From positions 1-56,250 of the forward strand of contig JAEOUE010000054.1 in the NCBI GenBank assembly GCA_016839515.1: a stretch of DNA of 56,250 bases. The letters are read 5' to 3'. This stretch comes from Candidatus Hodarchaeum mangrovi (lineage in GTDB: Archaea; Asgardarchaeota; Heimdallarchaeia; Hodarchaeales; Hodarchaeaceae). How positions within the stretch are numbered: the stretch's first letter is position 1; each line of letters starts with the position of its first letter. A program made the translations under genes and the position numbers. Under the pieces are notes generated by a model. That model was given only the letters and a program-made list of their open reading frames with translations, did not search any database and was not told the origin of the DNA. Of the stretch, positions 18,458-27,365 are shown one piece after another.

Positions 18458-18767
18458 GGAACAGTAGACCGGCTGGTTTAGCGGCCCAGCTATACGTAAT
18501 CGCTATATGACGGGTTTAAATCCAGAACTGAGAGACTGAAACCCTGAGCTGAGGTTCTCTGACCCTGTAGTAATGAAAGGTCCTCCTCCATGGTGACTTC
18601 ACGCTGAGATTCTTCTGGAGAGAAGAATAAGAATGTAAGGTCAAATCGGATGAGACATGGGAATGAGCAGTCCTAAGATCATGAGGTTATGCTTGAGAGG
18701 GTCTGGGCCTTGAGCTCAGTCAGATAAACTCCCCAGGTGTGGATGTACCAAAGCTCTGGTCTGTTCC
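18458..18767 (+). ncRNA. signal recognition particle (7S) RNA
   Basis: No ORF covers this GC-richer block. The 5' end GGAACA..GACC (18458-18470) pairs with GGTCTGTTCC (18758-18767), giving the archaeal closing helix 1. Two small hairpins follow (GCTGG/CCAGC and TATA..TATA), as in the Alu domain. Helix 6 is ATTCTTCT-GGAG-AGAAGAAT (18609-18628), with the GNAR tetraloop bound by SRP19. Helix 8 is CAT-GGGA-ATG (18656-18665) followed by AGCAG (18666-18670), the conserved SRP54-binding asymmetric loop. Length about 310 matches archaeal SRP RNA. RNase P RNA was considered, but its conserved regions are absent. Exact ends are inferred from the closing helix. Confidence 0.9.
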
Positions 18768-18769
18768 AC

Positions 18770-18789
18770 TATTTTTAACTTTTTTTTAA
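18770..18789 (+). terminator. T-tract after SRP RNA
   Basis: Two T runs (TTTTT and TTTTTTTT) separated by AAC follow the closing helix of the SRP RNA immediately. Archaeal RNA polymerase terminates on such T tracts without needing a hairpin, so this is the likely 3' end signal. Confidence 0.6.
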
Positions 18790-19046
18790 GCTATTTTTTC
18801 CAGAAAAACGTTTATTTTTGCCTTTTTTCCCTATTTCATTATACTTTTTAGACCTAAATTTTTTTCCAAGAAGAATTCTACATTCAAAATAGATTTTATT
18901 ACGCGATGCATCAATAGCTACATTTATAAACATCAACAACACCAACACAAACAGATACTAGATGAATTCAAAACGAAATAAGGGAAGTAAATAGGGTATG
19001 GGGGTCTTTAATATTCATAAAAGTGTTGCTCTTGGAGAAATGATAA

Positions 19047-19325
19047 ATGTTAAAAATTGATCAACCTAAAAGTGAATTAGATGAGTCATACTCTACAAAT
19101 ATTGGAATATTTACACTTCCACGAAGCGCCCAAATTGTTTTCACAATTTTAAGTCAAGAGGGCCCCTTAACATCTGGGGATTTAGAAAGAAAGTGTTCTT
19201 ATTCAGATCGGACTATTCGAAATGCACTAAAACGATTGATAAAATTCGGATTAGTAAAAAAAGTGGCAAACTTTAGTGATATGAGAACATCTCTATTCAA
19301 AGTGCATTCAAATAATGCAGCTTAA
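19047..19325 (+). CDS. winged-helix DNA-binding protein
   Basis: A 92-residue winged-helix protein. A helix-turn-helix (about 42-70: GPLTSGDLERKCSYSDRTIR and following) has the SxRTIRxALKRL recognition-helix pattern, and the wing follows with SDMRTSLFKV. The start ATG has GGAGA 8 bases upstream. A 94-residue protein at 49.9-50.2 kb has the same organisation and shares the GPL(T/S)S, RxxRxALKRL and DMR positions, so the two are paralogues. Likely a transcription regulator; target unknown. Confidence 0.85.
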   Translation: MLKIDQPKSELDESYSTNIGIFTLPRSAQIVFTILSQEGPLTSGDLERKCSYSDRTIRNALKRLIKFGLVKKVANFSDMRTSLFKVHSNNAA

Positions 19326-19349
19326 TCTCATTCTCAATCCCCTTATTAC

Positions 19350-19970
19350 CTAAGATCTCACTAATGAAAATATACTCTCCCCATAATGCGAGTACATTGT
19401 CTCCCAAACCCAATGAATTGGTAAACCAACTACATTATAATAATCACCTCGAATTTCTTCGATTAAAATCGCCCCTAAATCTTGTATAGCATAACCACCT
19501 GCTCTTAAATTCCATTTTTCGTTATTTAGATAAAAATTAATTTCATTTTGAGATAAATCTCGGAATTTTACTTCTGTTACAATTACCTTTTGATATTCTG
19601 TTCTTTCAGGTAGGATTAACAATGTGCACCCCGTAATTACGTCATGGACTTTATTAGAAAATCCCTCTAACATATTTTTGGCTTCTGTAAATGTAAGAGG
19701 TTTTCCTATGATTTTTCCAGAACCATTTAAAGTAATTGTATCACAGGCAATAATCACTGCTGAAATGTCATCTTGCTGTTTCAAGATCTCGTTACCAACA
19801 GCAAATGCCTTTTGAGAGGAAATTTTTGTAACTAATTCCTTTGGATTAATAGATGATATTGTTTCTTTAATATTACTTGGTTTTATTTCAAAAGAAAATC
19901 CTATCTGCTTAAGGATGTTAGCACGAGCGGGTGAATTTGAAGCCAAAATAATTTTAGGTAATTTGAGCAT
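19350..19970 (-). CDS. Maf/YhdE-family nucleotide pyrophosphatase
   Basis: A 206-residue Maf-like protein. It carries ASNSPAR near the N terminus (the phosphate-binding ASxSPRR motif, here with Ala for the first Arg), the catalytic-Asp region ACDTITLN, GKPLTFTEAKNML, and the C-terminal GAILIEEIRGDYYNVVGLP. Maf proteins hydrolyse dTTP/UTP/CTP or modified nucleotides to monophosphates to clean the nucleotide pool. The Arg-to-Ala change may affect substrate preference. It is convergent with the winged-helix gene and diverges from the aminotransferase gene. Confidence 0.9.
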   Translation of the reverse strand: MLKLPKIILASNSPARANILKQIGFSFEIKPSNIKETISSINPKELVTKISSQKAFAVGNEILKQQDDISAVIIACDTITLNGSGKIIGKPLTFTEAKNMLEGFSNKVHDVITGCTLLILPERTEYQKVIVTEVKFRDLSQNEINFYLNNEKWNLRAGGYAIQDLGAILIEEIRGDYYNVVGLPIHWVWETMYSHYGESIFSLVRS

Positions 19971-20124
19971 TATATATCCAACTTTTTACATAATTAAAAA
20001 AGGTCTTAAAGCCTCCTTTAAGTAATTTCTCTTTGTCGAAATACAGAAAGTTAATTTCGAATTACACAGTTTTTCTGCACAATCCACAACAATATAATCT
20101 CAACAGCAGGGATTTGTTTTTATC

Positions 20125-21321
20125 ATGAAAAAAAAGGCCAATTCTTTAAAAACAGTCCAATATGCCAATAGAATTCACGATATACGACCTTCAGGATTAA
20201 GAAAATTGTTTGATTTAGAGTACGAATTATCAAAATCATCTGATCTCAAAATTTTATCTTTTGGGTTAGGTAATTTAAACATTCCAGTTATGCCAGAAAT
20301 TATTGAACAACTCAAGAAGGAATTGAATGACCCAAAAAGTCATAGCTATACCTCAAATGCTGGTCTTCTTGAATTAAGAATGGCAATTGTTGAAAAATAT
20401 CGTTCTCAATATCAAATCGATTATAATCCTGAACAAGTTTTAGTCACCTCAGGATGTCTAGAAGCTCTTTTTGACACGTTTCTTGCCCTTGTAAATCCCA
20501 ATGATGAGATTTTGATTCCAGATCCTGCTTTTGGATATTATCGTAATCAAGTTCAAGCCTGTGGTGGAAAAGTTATTTCTCTCCCTCTAAATGAGCATTT
20601 TGAGCTTGATTGTGAAACAATAAATGAAGCTATTACGAGTAAAACAAAGATTTTACTACTTAATTTTCCATGCAATCCTACAGGAAGTGTAATGTCGAGA
20701 CAGAAGATGAAGAATGTTATAGAAACTGCAAATGATGCAGGAGTTTTAATAATCGCTGATGATGCCTATGAAGGACTTACTTATGAAAATCATAGACATG
20801 TGTGTGCAGCAGAATTTGATCAAGAAAATGTTTTAATTCTTTCTTCATTTTCCAAAACTTATTGCATGACTGGTTTTCGTATTGGTTATGCTATTGGTTC
20901 TTTAAATTATATCAAACCTATTAGTCTAGTCCATCAGTTAAATACAGCTTGTGCAAGCACACCAAGTCAAATTGCTGCAAAAATTGCTCTTCAATCCCCT
21001 CCTTCAATTAGAAATGTCATGCTTAAGGAACTCGCAAATAGAAGAATTGAAGTAATAAAAGCTTTCACCTCAATTGATGGTATTACTCTGAACTATAATC
21101 CTCTTGGGGCATTTTACATATATCCAGAAATTTCAGGAACTGGAATGACTGGGAATCAATTTTCTGAATATATTTTAAATCAAGCCAAAATTATTGTTGT
21201 ACCGGGCAATGAATTCGGAGATATCACAACAAATAATATTAGAGTCTCCTTTGGGTACCTATCAGTTCCTGAGATTATAGAAGCAGGGTTTCGTCTTAAA
21301 AACTGTTTAGAAAACGTTTGA
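20125..21321 (+). CDS. class I/II PLP aminotransferase
   Basis: A fold-type I aminotransferase of the AspC/AlaT superfamily (398 residues). The PLP lysine is K244 in SSFSKTYCMTGFRIGY. NFPCNPTGS (about 175-183) and DDAYEGL (about 212-218) are the cofactor-binding stretches, and IRVSFG near the C terminus carries the substrate carboxylate Arg. Substrate cannot be read with certainty; aromatic or aspartate/alanine types are possible. Only 9 bases separate it from the tryptophanase gene, so both are one operon, suggesting joint amino-acid catabolism. Confidence 0.88.
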   Translation: MKKKANSLKTVQYANRIHDIRPSGLRKLFDLEYELSKSSDLKILSFGLGNLNIPVMPEIIEQLKKELNDPKSHSYTSNAGLLELRMAIVEKYRSQYQIDYNPEQVLVTSGCLEALFDTFLALVNPNDEILIPDPAFGYYRNQVQACGGKVISLPLNEHFELDCETINEAITSKTKILLLNFPCNPTGSVMSRQKMKNVIETANDAGVLIIADDAYEGLTYENHRHVCAAEFDQENVLILSSFSKTYCMTGFRIGYAIGSLNYIKPISLVHQLNTACASTPSQIAAKIALQSPPSIRNVMLKELANRRIEVIKAFTSIDGITLNYNPLGAFYIYPEISGTGMTGNQFSEYILNQAKIIVVPGNEFGDITTNNIRVSFGYLSVPEIIEAGFRLKNCLENV

Positions 21322-21330
21322 GGTTATTCT

Positions 21331-22716
21331 ATGACTGATTTCTGTAAACGGTTACCACCCCCACCATTCAAAATTAAAGTAATTGAACCTATTAAAATGA
21401 TAACAAGACAAGAACGAAAAATGATCCTAGAGAACGCTTCTTACAATATTTTTAATATTCCAGCTGAAAAGGTCTTTATTGATTTGTTAACAGATTCTGG
21501 GACCTCTGCAATGTCCGATTATCAATGGGCTGGCATTATGTTAGGAGATGAAGCATATGCTCAATGTAAAAATTTTTTCAACCTAGAAAAGATTGTCCAA
21601 GAGATTACAGGTTATAAATATGTTATACCCACACATCAAGGAAGAGCTGCAGAAAATCTAATTTGTTATGCCTTGGATTTAAATGAAACAAAAATGGTGA
21701 TCTCAAACCAATTTTTTGATACAACACTTGCTAATATTGAAACATCAGGTGCTAAAACTCGCGAATTAGTAATTTCAGAAGCTTTTAACACATCTATTAA
21801 TTTAGATTTTAAAGGAAATATGAATATTCAGCTTTTGGAGAATATAATTCGAAAAAACAATAATGTTGCTATGATTTTATTGACTATAACAAACAATACT
21901 GGGGGAGGACAACCTGTTTCGATGCACAATATATCTGAAGTCTCAAAAATCGCTAAAAAACATAAAATTCCTTTTTTCTTTGATGCTGCCCGTTTTGCTG
22001 AAAATTCATATTTTATTAAATTACGTGAAAAGAACTACGAAAATTTTAAACCACGAGAAATTGCCAAAAAAATGTTTTCCTACGCAGACGGCTGTTTAAT
22101 GAGTGCGAAAAAAGATGGTTTGGTTAATATTGGAGGATTTATCGGATTAAATAATGAGGAATTAGCTCGTAAAATCAAGGAACGTATGGTAGTTGTAGAA
22201 GGCTTTCCAACCTATGGAGGACTAGCGGGGCGAGATTTAGAAGCTCTAGCGAGAGGATTATTAGAAGTTCTAGAGGAAGATTATCTAAGCTACCGCTATC
22301 AGCAACTTCAATACTTAGGAAAAGGATTGGAACATAAAAATGTCCCCATATTAATACCAATTGGAGGTCATTCAGTTAATATCGATGTCCGTAAGTTTCT
22401 CCCTCATATCCCACAATCTGAATTTCCTGGATGGTCTCTAACCCTTGTACTTTATGAATTGTATGGTATTAGAGCTGTTGAAATAGGTTCAGTAATGTTT
22501 GCTCACAAACAAGAGGATGGAACATGGAGATTTCCTCCCCTAGATTTAGTTCGTCTAGCACTTCCACGTCGGGTCTATTCTCAGGAACACCTTAATTATA
22601 TTATTGACTCAATTGGAGAACTTTATGAAAATAGGGATAAGATAAAAGGAATTAAAATGATTTATGACCCTGGAATCCTCAGACATTTCACAGCAAAGTT
22701 TCAGCCGATTATATAA
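21331..22716 (+). CDS. tnaA: tryptophanase (L-tryptophan indole-lyase)
   Basis: A 461-residue beta-eliminating lyase with FIDLLTDSGTSAMSD, PTHQGRAAENL and the PLP site MSAKKDGLVNIGG (PLP lysine K261, second K). Three positions separate tryptophanase from tyrosine phenol-lyase. FFDTT carries the tryptophanase Asp (Thr in the phenol-lyase). AVEIGS has Ile where the phenol-lyase has Arg. RHFTAK has His where the phenol-lyase has Phe. All three are of the tryptophanase type. The reaction is tryptophan to indole, pyruvate and ammonia. The SD-like GAGGT overlaps the end of the upstream aminotransferase gene. The product may also act on Ser/Cys. Confidence 0.9.
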   Translation: MTDFCKRLPPPPFKIKVIEPIKMITRQERKMILENASYNIFNIPAEKVFIDLLTDSGTSAMSDYQWAGIMLGDEAYAQCKNFFNLEKIVQEITGYKYVIPTHQGRAAENLICYALDLNETKMVISNQFFDTTLANIETSGAKTRELVISEAFNTSINLDFKGNMNIQLLENIIRKNNNVAMILLTITNNTGGGQPVSMHNISEVSKIAKKHKIPFFFDAARFAENSYFIKLREKNYENFKPREIAKKMFSYADGCLMSAKKDGLVNIGGFIGLNNEELARKIKERMVVVEGFPTYGGLAGRDLEALARGLLEVLEEDYLSYRYQQLQYLGKGLEHKNVPILIPIGGHSVNIDVRKFLPHIPQSEFPGWSLTLVLYELYGIRAVEIGSVMFAHKQEDGTWRFPPLDLVRLALPRRVYSQEHLNYIIDSIGELYENRDKIKGIKMIYDPGILRHFTAKFQPII

Positions 22717-22799
22717 GAAGAAAGGGAAAAAAGATTAATTTTCCCAAAGTATGTATTTTTCCACTTCCCCAAAAGATTAAGACAAGTATTTTTGGGTAG

Positions 22800-23012
22800 C
22801 TATGCAATCAATCTTCGGGAAATAAAATCAGATAATCTTTTATCTCGGGGTATTCTGGTGACAAAAGCGTCCATACCACATTCATTACACTTCATACGAA
22901 GAGTTCCATGATTAACAATTGTGGAGATTGTATGAGTATGACAGAATGGACACGAAAGTTCCATATCAGCCCGATGATGAAGATCAACATTCTCTTCAAT
23001 TTCAATGGTCAC
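22800..23012 (-). CDS. small zinc-ribbon protein
   Basis: A 70-residue zinc ribbon: CPFC, then CNEC about 20 residues later, then a basic C terminus (RIPRDKRLSDFISRRL). The GTG at 23012 is chosen as start because a perfect AGGAGGT lies 8 bases upstream. The frame stays open to an ATG further out (23093), but that extension is basic and poorly structured. It could be a transcription- or translation-associated factor. It converges on the tryptophanase gene. Confidence 0.75.
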   Translation of the reverse strand: MTIEIEENVDLHHRADMELSCPFCHTHTISTIVNHGTLRMKCNECGMDAFVTRIPRDKRLSDFISRRLIA

Positions 23013-23093
23013 TTTATTTAACCTCCTGTATTTTTTATATCTCGAAAACTTCCCAAAAAGGGCTTGTTTTCTGATACAGATTTTCTGTATCAC

Positions 23094-24048
23094 ACCGATT
23101 CTAAATCGGGGAATAATATGACAAGATACTAAAAATTAGTATCTCCTCATGCTGGATTTGTATCTTTCATCTATCTCTATAAAAATGTTGCGTTATGTAA
23201 TGTAACAAATTAATTTATTACAATAAAATAAATCCCTTGAATTTCCTTATTAAAAATTTAAAAGTTTTAAAAAAGATAATATGATCTAATTCTGAATGAA
23301 AAGCCAAATAGATAAATTTACGGAATTCAAATATAGAATAATGTTATTATAAGGAATTAAAGCTAAGTTAATCCTTATTTAAATTGTTAAAATATAATAA
23401 AGCATATAAAATTATTTTTATCGACGATTTTATAAGAAAGAGATTATAAATTGGTTATTTCTGGTTAATTCCTCCCCAAGTTTTACCTAATTTATAATAC
23501 TCATTATAAACAGTAATTTAAGGGAGTTTAATTCCATATTTATAGAATTTGTAACTTATTAATATATTAATTTTAATTTAAACCATAAAAATTCAATTTA
23601 AAAGAAAACTGTCTCCTTTTTTAACATACACTTTTGTAAGAATCAATTTAATTTGTTTTTAGTTAAAGCATACTTTAGTAAATTATTACACATTTTATAA
23701 TCTAGATGTAATCATAAATTCTTTTCTATCCATCTTGAATACCAAAAGGCATCGTAACACTTTTTTCTGTAAAATATATTGATTAAGGTAAATTAAAATT
23801 TACTTATTCAGAAAATTTTAAGCTATTTTAAATATAATAATATAATATTGAATGAAATTTTAATTACTCCTTGAATTTGTTAAATTTTGTTAACTATCCG
23901 TATTATTTCTCTTAATTAATCCCTTAAATTCTAGATTTAATTACAAGTTTAATTGAATTTTATACTAAGAATTAATTTGTAAAAAGAAATGCATTTGAAA
24001 AGTTAAAAAAAATTAATAATTTAAGAAAATATAAAGGGAAAATCAAGA
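23094..24048. other. long AT-rich non-coding stretch
   Basis: About 950 bases without any convincing coding region on either strand, very AT-rich with many short A and T runs. A small inverted repeat GTAAATT-AA-AATTTAC lies at 23788-23803. No tRNA, CRISPR, origin-recognition box or insertion-sequence ends were recognised. It may hold promoter sequences for the flanking divergent genes. Confidence 0.5.
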
Positions 24049-24050
24049 AA

Positions 24051-24062
24051 ATATTTATATAA
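24051..24062 (+). promoter_or_regulatory. TATA box for a leaderless amidohydrolase gene
   Basis: ATATTTATATAA centred near 24057 fits an archaeal TATA box. The expected transcription start about 26 bases downstream coincides with the TTG start codon at 24083, and no Shine-Dalgarno sequence precedes that codon. The transcript is therefore probably leaderless. Confidence 0.6.
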
Positions 24063-24082
24063 GATTCGGAAGTATTTCTATT

Positions 24083-25255
24083 TTGGTATTCCTTCGAAAA
24101 TTATTTTTTAAATACGGATTAATTGGACCAGATTTAGATTTAGAAGAAAATGTCCTTATATCAATCGATCAAGAAGGAAAAATTAAAGAAATTAATACTA
24201 AGGTTCATTTAGCTATCACAGATAATATCCCTTATTACAATTCTCATTTATTAGTTCCAAAATTTATTAATACTCATACTCATGTAGGAGATGCTATTTT
24301 AAAGGATTTAGCATATAATAAAACTCTTGATGAAGCAGTAGGGGAGAATGGATTAAAATTTGACGTAACAAACATTCCTAAATTAGATCGTGTAAGAGCT
24401 ATGAGATTCGCATTACTCGAGATGATCGATTGTGGAATTTCTACTTGTTTTGATTTCAGAGAAAATGGATTACAAGGAATACTTGAATTATTAGAAGCTT
24501 CAAGGGATCTACCTATAAATGTTCACATTTTAGGTCGTCCTCAAAATTCTAACAAACTTGAAGAATTAGTTCCTTATATCAAGGGATTAGGATTATCCAC
24601 TCCTATCTATTATAACAAAGAAGAAATTCAATCATTTAAATTATTTGTTGATAATAAGAATCTATGGCTTGGAACTCATATAGCAGAGAACAACGATGTA
24701 GTACTGAATGCAATTAATAAATTCGGAATCTCGGATCTTCAGCTAGCGTTAAAATATCTTAAACCGAATTTTCTTGTTCATCTTACTTCTTTAAATCATG
24801 AGGAATTGCATTCCATCCCTCCTGATATTTTTCTTATATTCTGCCCCCGTTCTAATGCCTATTTCAGCCTTGGTTTTCCCCCTGTTGGCTATTTTCTCTC
24901 GAATTCAGAATATAAAATAGGATTAGGAACTGATAATGTAATGGTAACACCTCCAAATATATTAGAAGAGTTACGGTGGACACTTTATAGGTTAAAGGAA
25001 GATAATATTCATCCTTCTCCATCTCAGGCATTAAAAATGATAACTACTAATCCCTCTAGTTTTTTCTCATTGAATACAGGAATAATTCAGGTAGGAGCTT
25101 GGGCAGATTTATTAGCGGTAAATCTTCAAAATCCAAGAACAGAATATGCTAGGGATCCTAGTTATTCTCTCCTTTTTCACAGTAATATACCTCAAGATAT
25201 TGACTTAGATCTATTCCATGGAGAAGTTATTGTACATGAAAAACTCAAAATGTAG
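24083..25255 (+). CDS. amidohydrolase-family metal-dependent hydrolase/deaminase
   Basis: A 390-residue member of the amidohydrolase superfamily (ATZ/TRZ, cytosine- and SAH-deaminase branch). Metal and catalytic residues are visible: HTH in NTHTHVGD, His plus Glu in HIAEN, His in FLVHLTS, and Asp in GLGTDN. The His-x-x-Glu pair and GTDN fit aminohydrolases that deaminate heterocycles. A C-terminal beta-sandwich segment (GAWADLLAVN) is typical. The start TTG follows a TATA box at leaderless spacing. It overlaps the downstream riboflavin gene arfC by 20 bases, so it may act on a pteridine or pyrimidine, possibly the unassigned deaminase of archaeal riboflavin synthesis (inference). Confidence 0.85.
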   Translation: MVFLRKLFFKYGLIGPDLDLEENVLISIDQEGKIKEINTKVHLAITDNIPYYNSHLLVPKFINTHTHVGDAILKDLAYNKTLDEAVGENGLKFDVTNIPKLDRVRAMRFALLEMIDCGISTCFDFRENGLQGILELLEASRDLPINVHILGRPQNSNKLEELVPYIKGLGLSTPIYYNKEEIQSFKLFVDNKNLWLGTHIAENNDVVLNAINKFGISDLQLALKYLKPNFLVHLTSLNHEELHSIPPDIFLIFCPRSNAYFSLGFPPVGYFLSNSEYKIGLGTDNVMVTPPNILEELRWTLYRLKEDNIHPSPSQALKMITTNPSSFFSLNTGIIQVGAWADLLAVNLQNPRTEYARDPSYSLLFHSNIPQDIDLDLFHGEVIVHEKLKM

Positions 25256-25952
25256 AATTAATCGACCATATGTTATTCTCTCGGCAGCAATGAGTTTGAA
25301 TGGTTATATTAGCTCGCTAGATGGAGATTCAGAGCTATCAAATAACCAAGATTGGCAACGAGTTCATAATTTACGTATGAATTCAGATGCAATCATGGTA
25401 GGGAGTGAAACAATAAAAAAAGATGATTCAAAGCTTACCGTTAAAGAGGAATATGTAAAAAAATCAGTTTTACGTCATCCAATCAGAATTGTGGTTAGTT
25501 CAAGAGGAGATATTCCTGTTAATTCACGCATAATTACTTTTCGACCTGAAATAAAGACAATTATTGGCACAACATCATTATGTTTAAAACAGAAACAACA
25601 AGAATTAGAAAATTTAGGATGTGTGGTCATTTTATGTGGAGATGGCCCTTTAGTTGATCTTGAAATGTTGTTAAAAGTATTAAAAAAAGATTTTAAGATT
25701 AATGTGTTGATGCTTGAGGGAGGTGGAACCTTGAACGTCCAAATGCTCAAATTACAGTTTATAGATGAGATTCAGCTTGCAATAGCACCAGTAATTTGTG
25801 GATCAGGAACGAATTTATTCAATGATAAGTATCTATTTCGTAATTTTAAAGATTCTCCTCTTTTCTGTTTTAAGGAAGTTAACAGCTTAGGAGATATGAT
25901 TTTTACTCGTATCGTTCTTCAATATTCTCCAAGAATCTATTCCAATGTTTAG
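25236..25952 (+). CDS. arfC: 2,5-diamino-6-ribosylaminopyrimidinone 5'-phosphate reductase
   Basis: Matches the RibD C-terminal/DHFR-like reductase family in its archaeal stand-alone form (MJ0671-type), which reduces the ribosyl to ribityl side chain in riboflavin synthesis. Motifs are YVILSAAMSLNGYIS, DSDAIMVGSETIKKDD-like strand-turn (SDAIMVGSET), HPIRIVV, MLEGGGTLN (NADPH-binding GGG) and APVICGSG. The ATG at 25236 is preferred, giving 238 residues beginning MKNSKCRINRP. GGAGA is about 11 bases upstream, and an in-frame TTG/ATG-like start at 25218 is possible. It overlaps the amidohydrolase gene and converges on the Yip1-like gene with a 4-base overlap. Confidence 0.9.
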   Translation: MKNSKCRINRPYVILSAAMSLNGYISSLDGDSELSNNQDWQRVHNLRMNSDAIMVGSETIKKDDSKLTVKEEYVKKSVLRHPIRIVVSSRGDIPVNSRIITFRPEIKTIIGTTSLCLKQKQQELENLGCVVILCGDGPLVDLEMLLKVLKKDFKINVLMLEGGGTLNVQMLKLQFIDEIQLAIAPVICGSGTNLFNDKYLFRNFKDSPLFCFKEVNSLGDMIFTRIVLQYSPRIYSNV

Positions 25953-26857
25953 ATAAAGAAACCACTAAGTAATATAGGTACCATAAAGGAAATTACAGTA
26001 TAAATGATTATGATTACCATTGAATTTGATCCCAGAGAATCTAATTGCCTTATACTAAGGTAAATTAAGAGGATTCCATATAAAAAGATAATTAAATTCA
26101 AAATAGAAAGAAACAATTGAAATATTTCGGAAGAGGGAGTAGCTAATAAATTTTGTAATTCAGATTGACTCGCGATAGTAGCAGTTTTCGGAGATATAAA
26201 AATTAAGTTGTGTAATATATTGATTAGTTCTTCAAAGATTCCAGGAAGAGAAGCCCATCCAATAACTGTTAAATTGACACGATAACTCCTCAATTCGGGT
26301 GAAACTTGTGTTGCAAAAAGCGAGTGTAATATCCAAAGTATTAAAGCGTTTATTACCCAATTTACGATTAATCCTAATGGAACAAATAAAGCAGATATAT
26401 ATATTGAAATTTGAATGATCGAAGTCAATTCAGCGTCACTAATTTGGCCTCTAGGTAATCCTAAACTGTTAATATAATCCTCAGTAAAAGTTAAGGAAAG
26501 TTTGGAGAAAAAAATTAGTAGTCCAATTCCCGATAATATTCCCACAATTAAAATCATTATCAATGGTTGTTTTACATTAGGTCGTTGGATGATACGTGCC
26601 ATTTCTTCTTTAGGCGAAAAAAGTACTCCACGAAAGTGAGTAAAAAAAGGTAACGGTGGTTCAAACCTCTGGGATTGAATCCGATATCCTGGTTGGTATT
26701 GCAAAGGAGGACTTGGTTTTTGCATAATAAAAGGTTTGGTTAGATTACTAGTAACAGCTTGTCCGCAATTCCCACAAAAAGTGGCATTTTCTATTAATTT
26801 TGATCCACAATTCCCACAAAATTGTGGTTTTTCTGGATCAGTTATTCCTGAATTCAT
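25949..26857 (-). CDS. zinc-ribbon plus Yip1-like membrane protein
   Basis: An N-terminal double zinc ribbon (FCGNCGSK, then FCGNCGQ) is followed by a Pro-rich linker. The membrane region has about five spans resembling the Yip1 domain: FSPKEEMARII, then apolar helices from about residue 95 to the C terminus. Yip1-family proteins shape membranes and bind Rab GTPases in eukaryotes, while archaeal and bacterial versions are uncharacterised. The ATG at 26857 is chosen over an in-frame TTG because GTTGATC precedes it. A Rab-like GTPase gene lies 2 kb away, but no operon link exists. Confidence 0.8.
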   Translation of the reverse strand: MNSGITDPEKPQFCGNCGSKLIENATFCGNCGQAVTSNLTKPFIMQKPSPPLQYQPGYRIQSQRFEPPLPFFTHFRGVLFSPKEEMARIIQRPNVKQPLIMILIVGILSGIGLLIFFSKLSLTFTEDYINSLGLPRGQISDAELTSIIQISIYISALFVPLGLIVNWVINALILWILHSLFATQVSPELRSYRVNLTVIGWASLPGIFEELINILHNLIFISPKTATIASQSELQNLLATPSSEIFQLFLSILNLIIFLYGILLIYLSIRQLDSLGSNSMVIIIIYTVISFMVPILLSGFFI

Positions 26858-27034
26858 TAAGATCAACTTAAGAGTAATTTAATTTTAGTTTTCTGCAATA
26901 TAAAGAATTATGATTAGCTATAAAAGAATTATTTCCTAAATTAGAATAAGATAGAAAAACGATTAGAATCAAAAAAAAAACTCAAATGGATGGCAATCAA
27001 AGGAATAATTCATTGATCTGATTTTAATAATTGA

Positions 27035-27352
27035 TTAAGCTAATCTTTCTTTTAAAACAACTATTGTAAACCCAGCTGTTTCATCAGGAGTGATAATAAT
27101 CTCTGATCGTGGCATTTCTACATAAACACTTTGTAATTTCCCATGATCCAAGGCATCTGAAACACTTCGAACCTTTTTTATTAGTGCAGCGACATGTGCA
27201 CTAACCCTTTCAGCATCTGACTGTGGTAGATTACTTTGGAGTGGTAAACCATCTTCATCGCAGACTAAAATTCCTTTTACTCCCCTTCTTGCTGCTAGTC
27301 TTTTAATTGTATTTTGTAGAACTGAGGGAATAACATACTCATCTTCAACCAA
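27035..27352 (-). CDS. roadblock/LC7 domain protein
   Basis: A 105-residue single-domain roadblock protein. It has a helix, then KGILVCDEDGLPLQSNLP with the D-x-D/E-G-L-P-L signature, SDAERVSAHVAALIKKV helix, and strands around VYVEMP and FTIVVL. The start is TTG at 27352 with GGTGAT 5 bases upstream. It lies 13 bases after the stop of another roadblock gene with the same GLPLQS-LP and ERV-AHVA-L positions, so the two are tandem paralogues and may heterodimerise. Likely a small-GTPase partner. Confidence 0.9.
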   Translation of the reverse strand: MVEDEYVIPSVLQNTIKRLAARRGVKGILVCDEDGLPLQSNLPQSDAERVSAHVAALIKKVRSVSDALDHGKLQSVYVEMPRSEIIITPDETAGFTIVVLKERLA

Positions 27353-27365
27353 GTAAAATCACCAA

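Noticed and set aside
18458..18767. RNase P RNA or a tRNA-like gene (GGGTTTAAATCC stretch)
   Set aside because: The helix 6 GNAR loop, the helix 8 GGGA loop followed by AGCAG, and the 5'/3' closing helix fit SRP RNA; the conserved RNase P regions are absent and no tRNA cloverleaf fits.
21331..22716. tyrosine phenol-lyase
   Set aside because: The three discriminating positions (FFDTT, AVEIGS, RHFTAK) match tryptophanase.
23788..23803. inverted repeat as an insertion-sequence end or origin element
   Set aside because: Only seven AT pairs with a 2-base loop in very AT-rich sequence; no partner copy or origin box seen.
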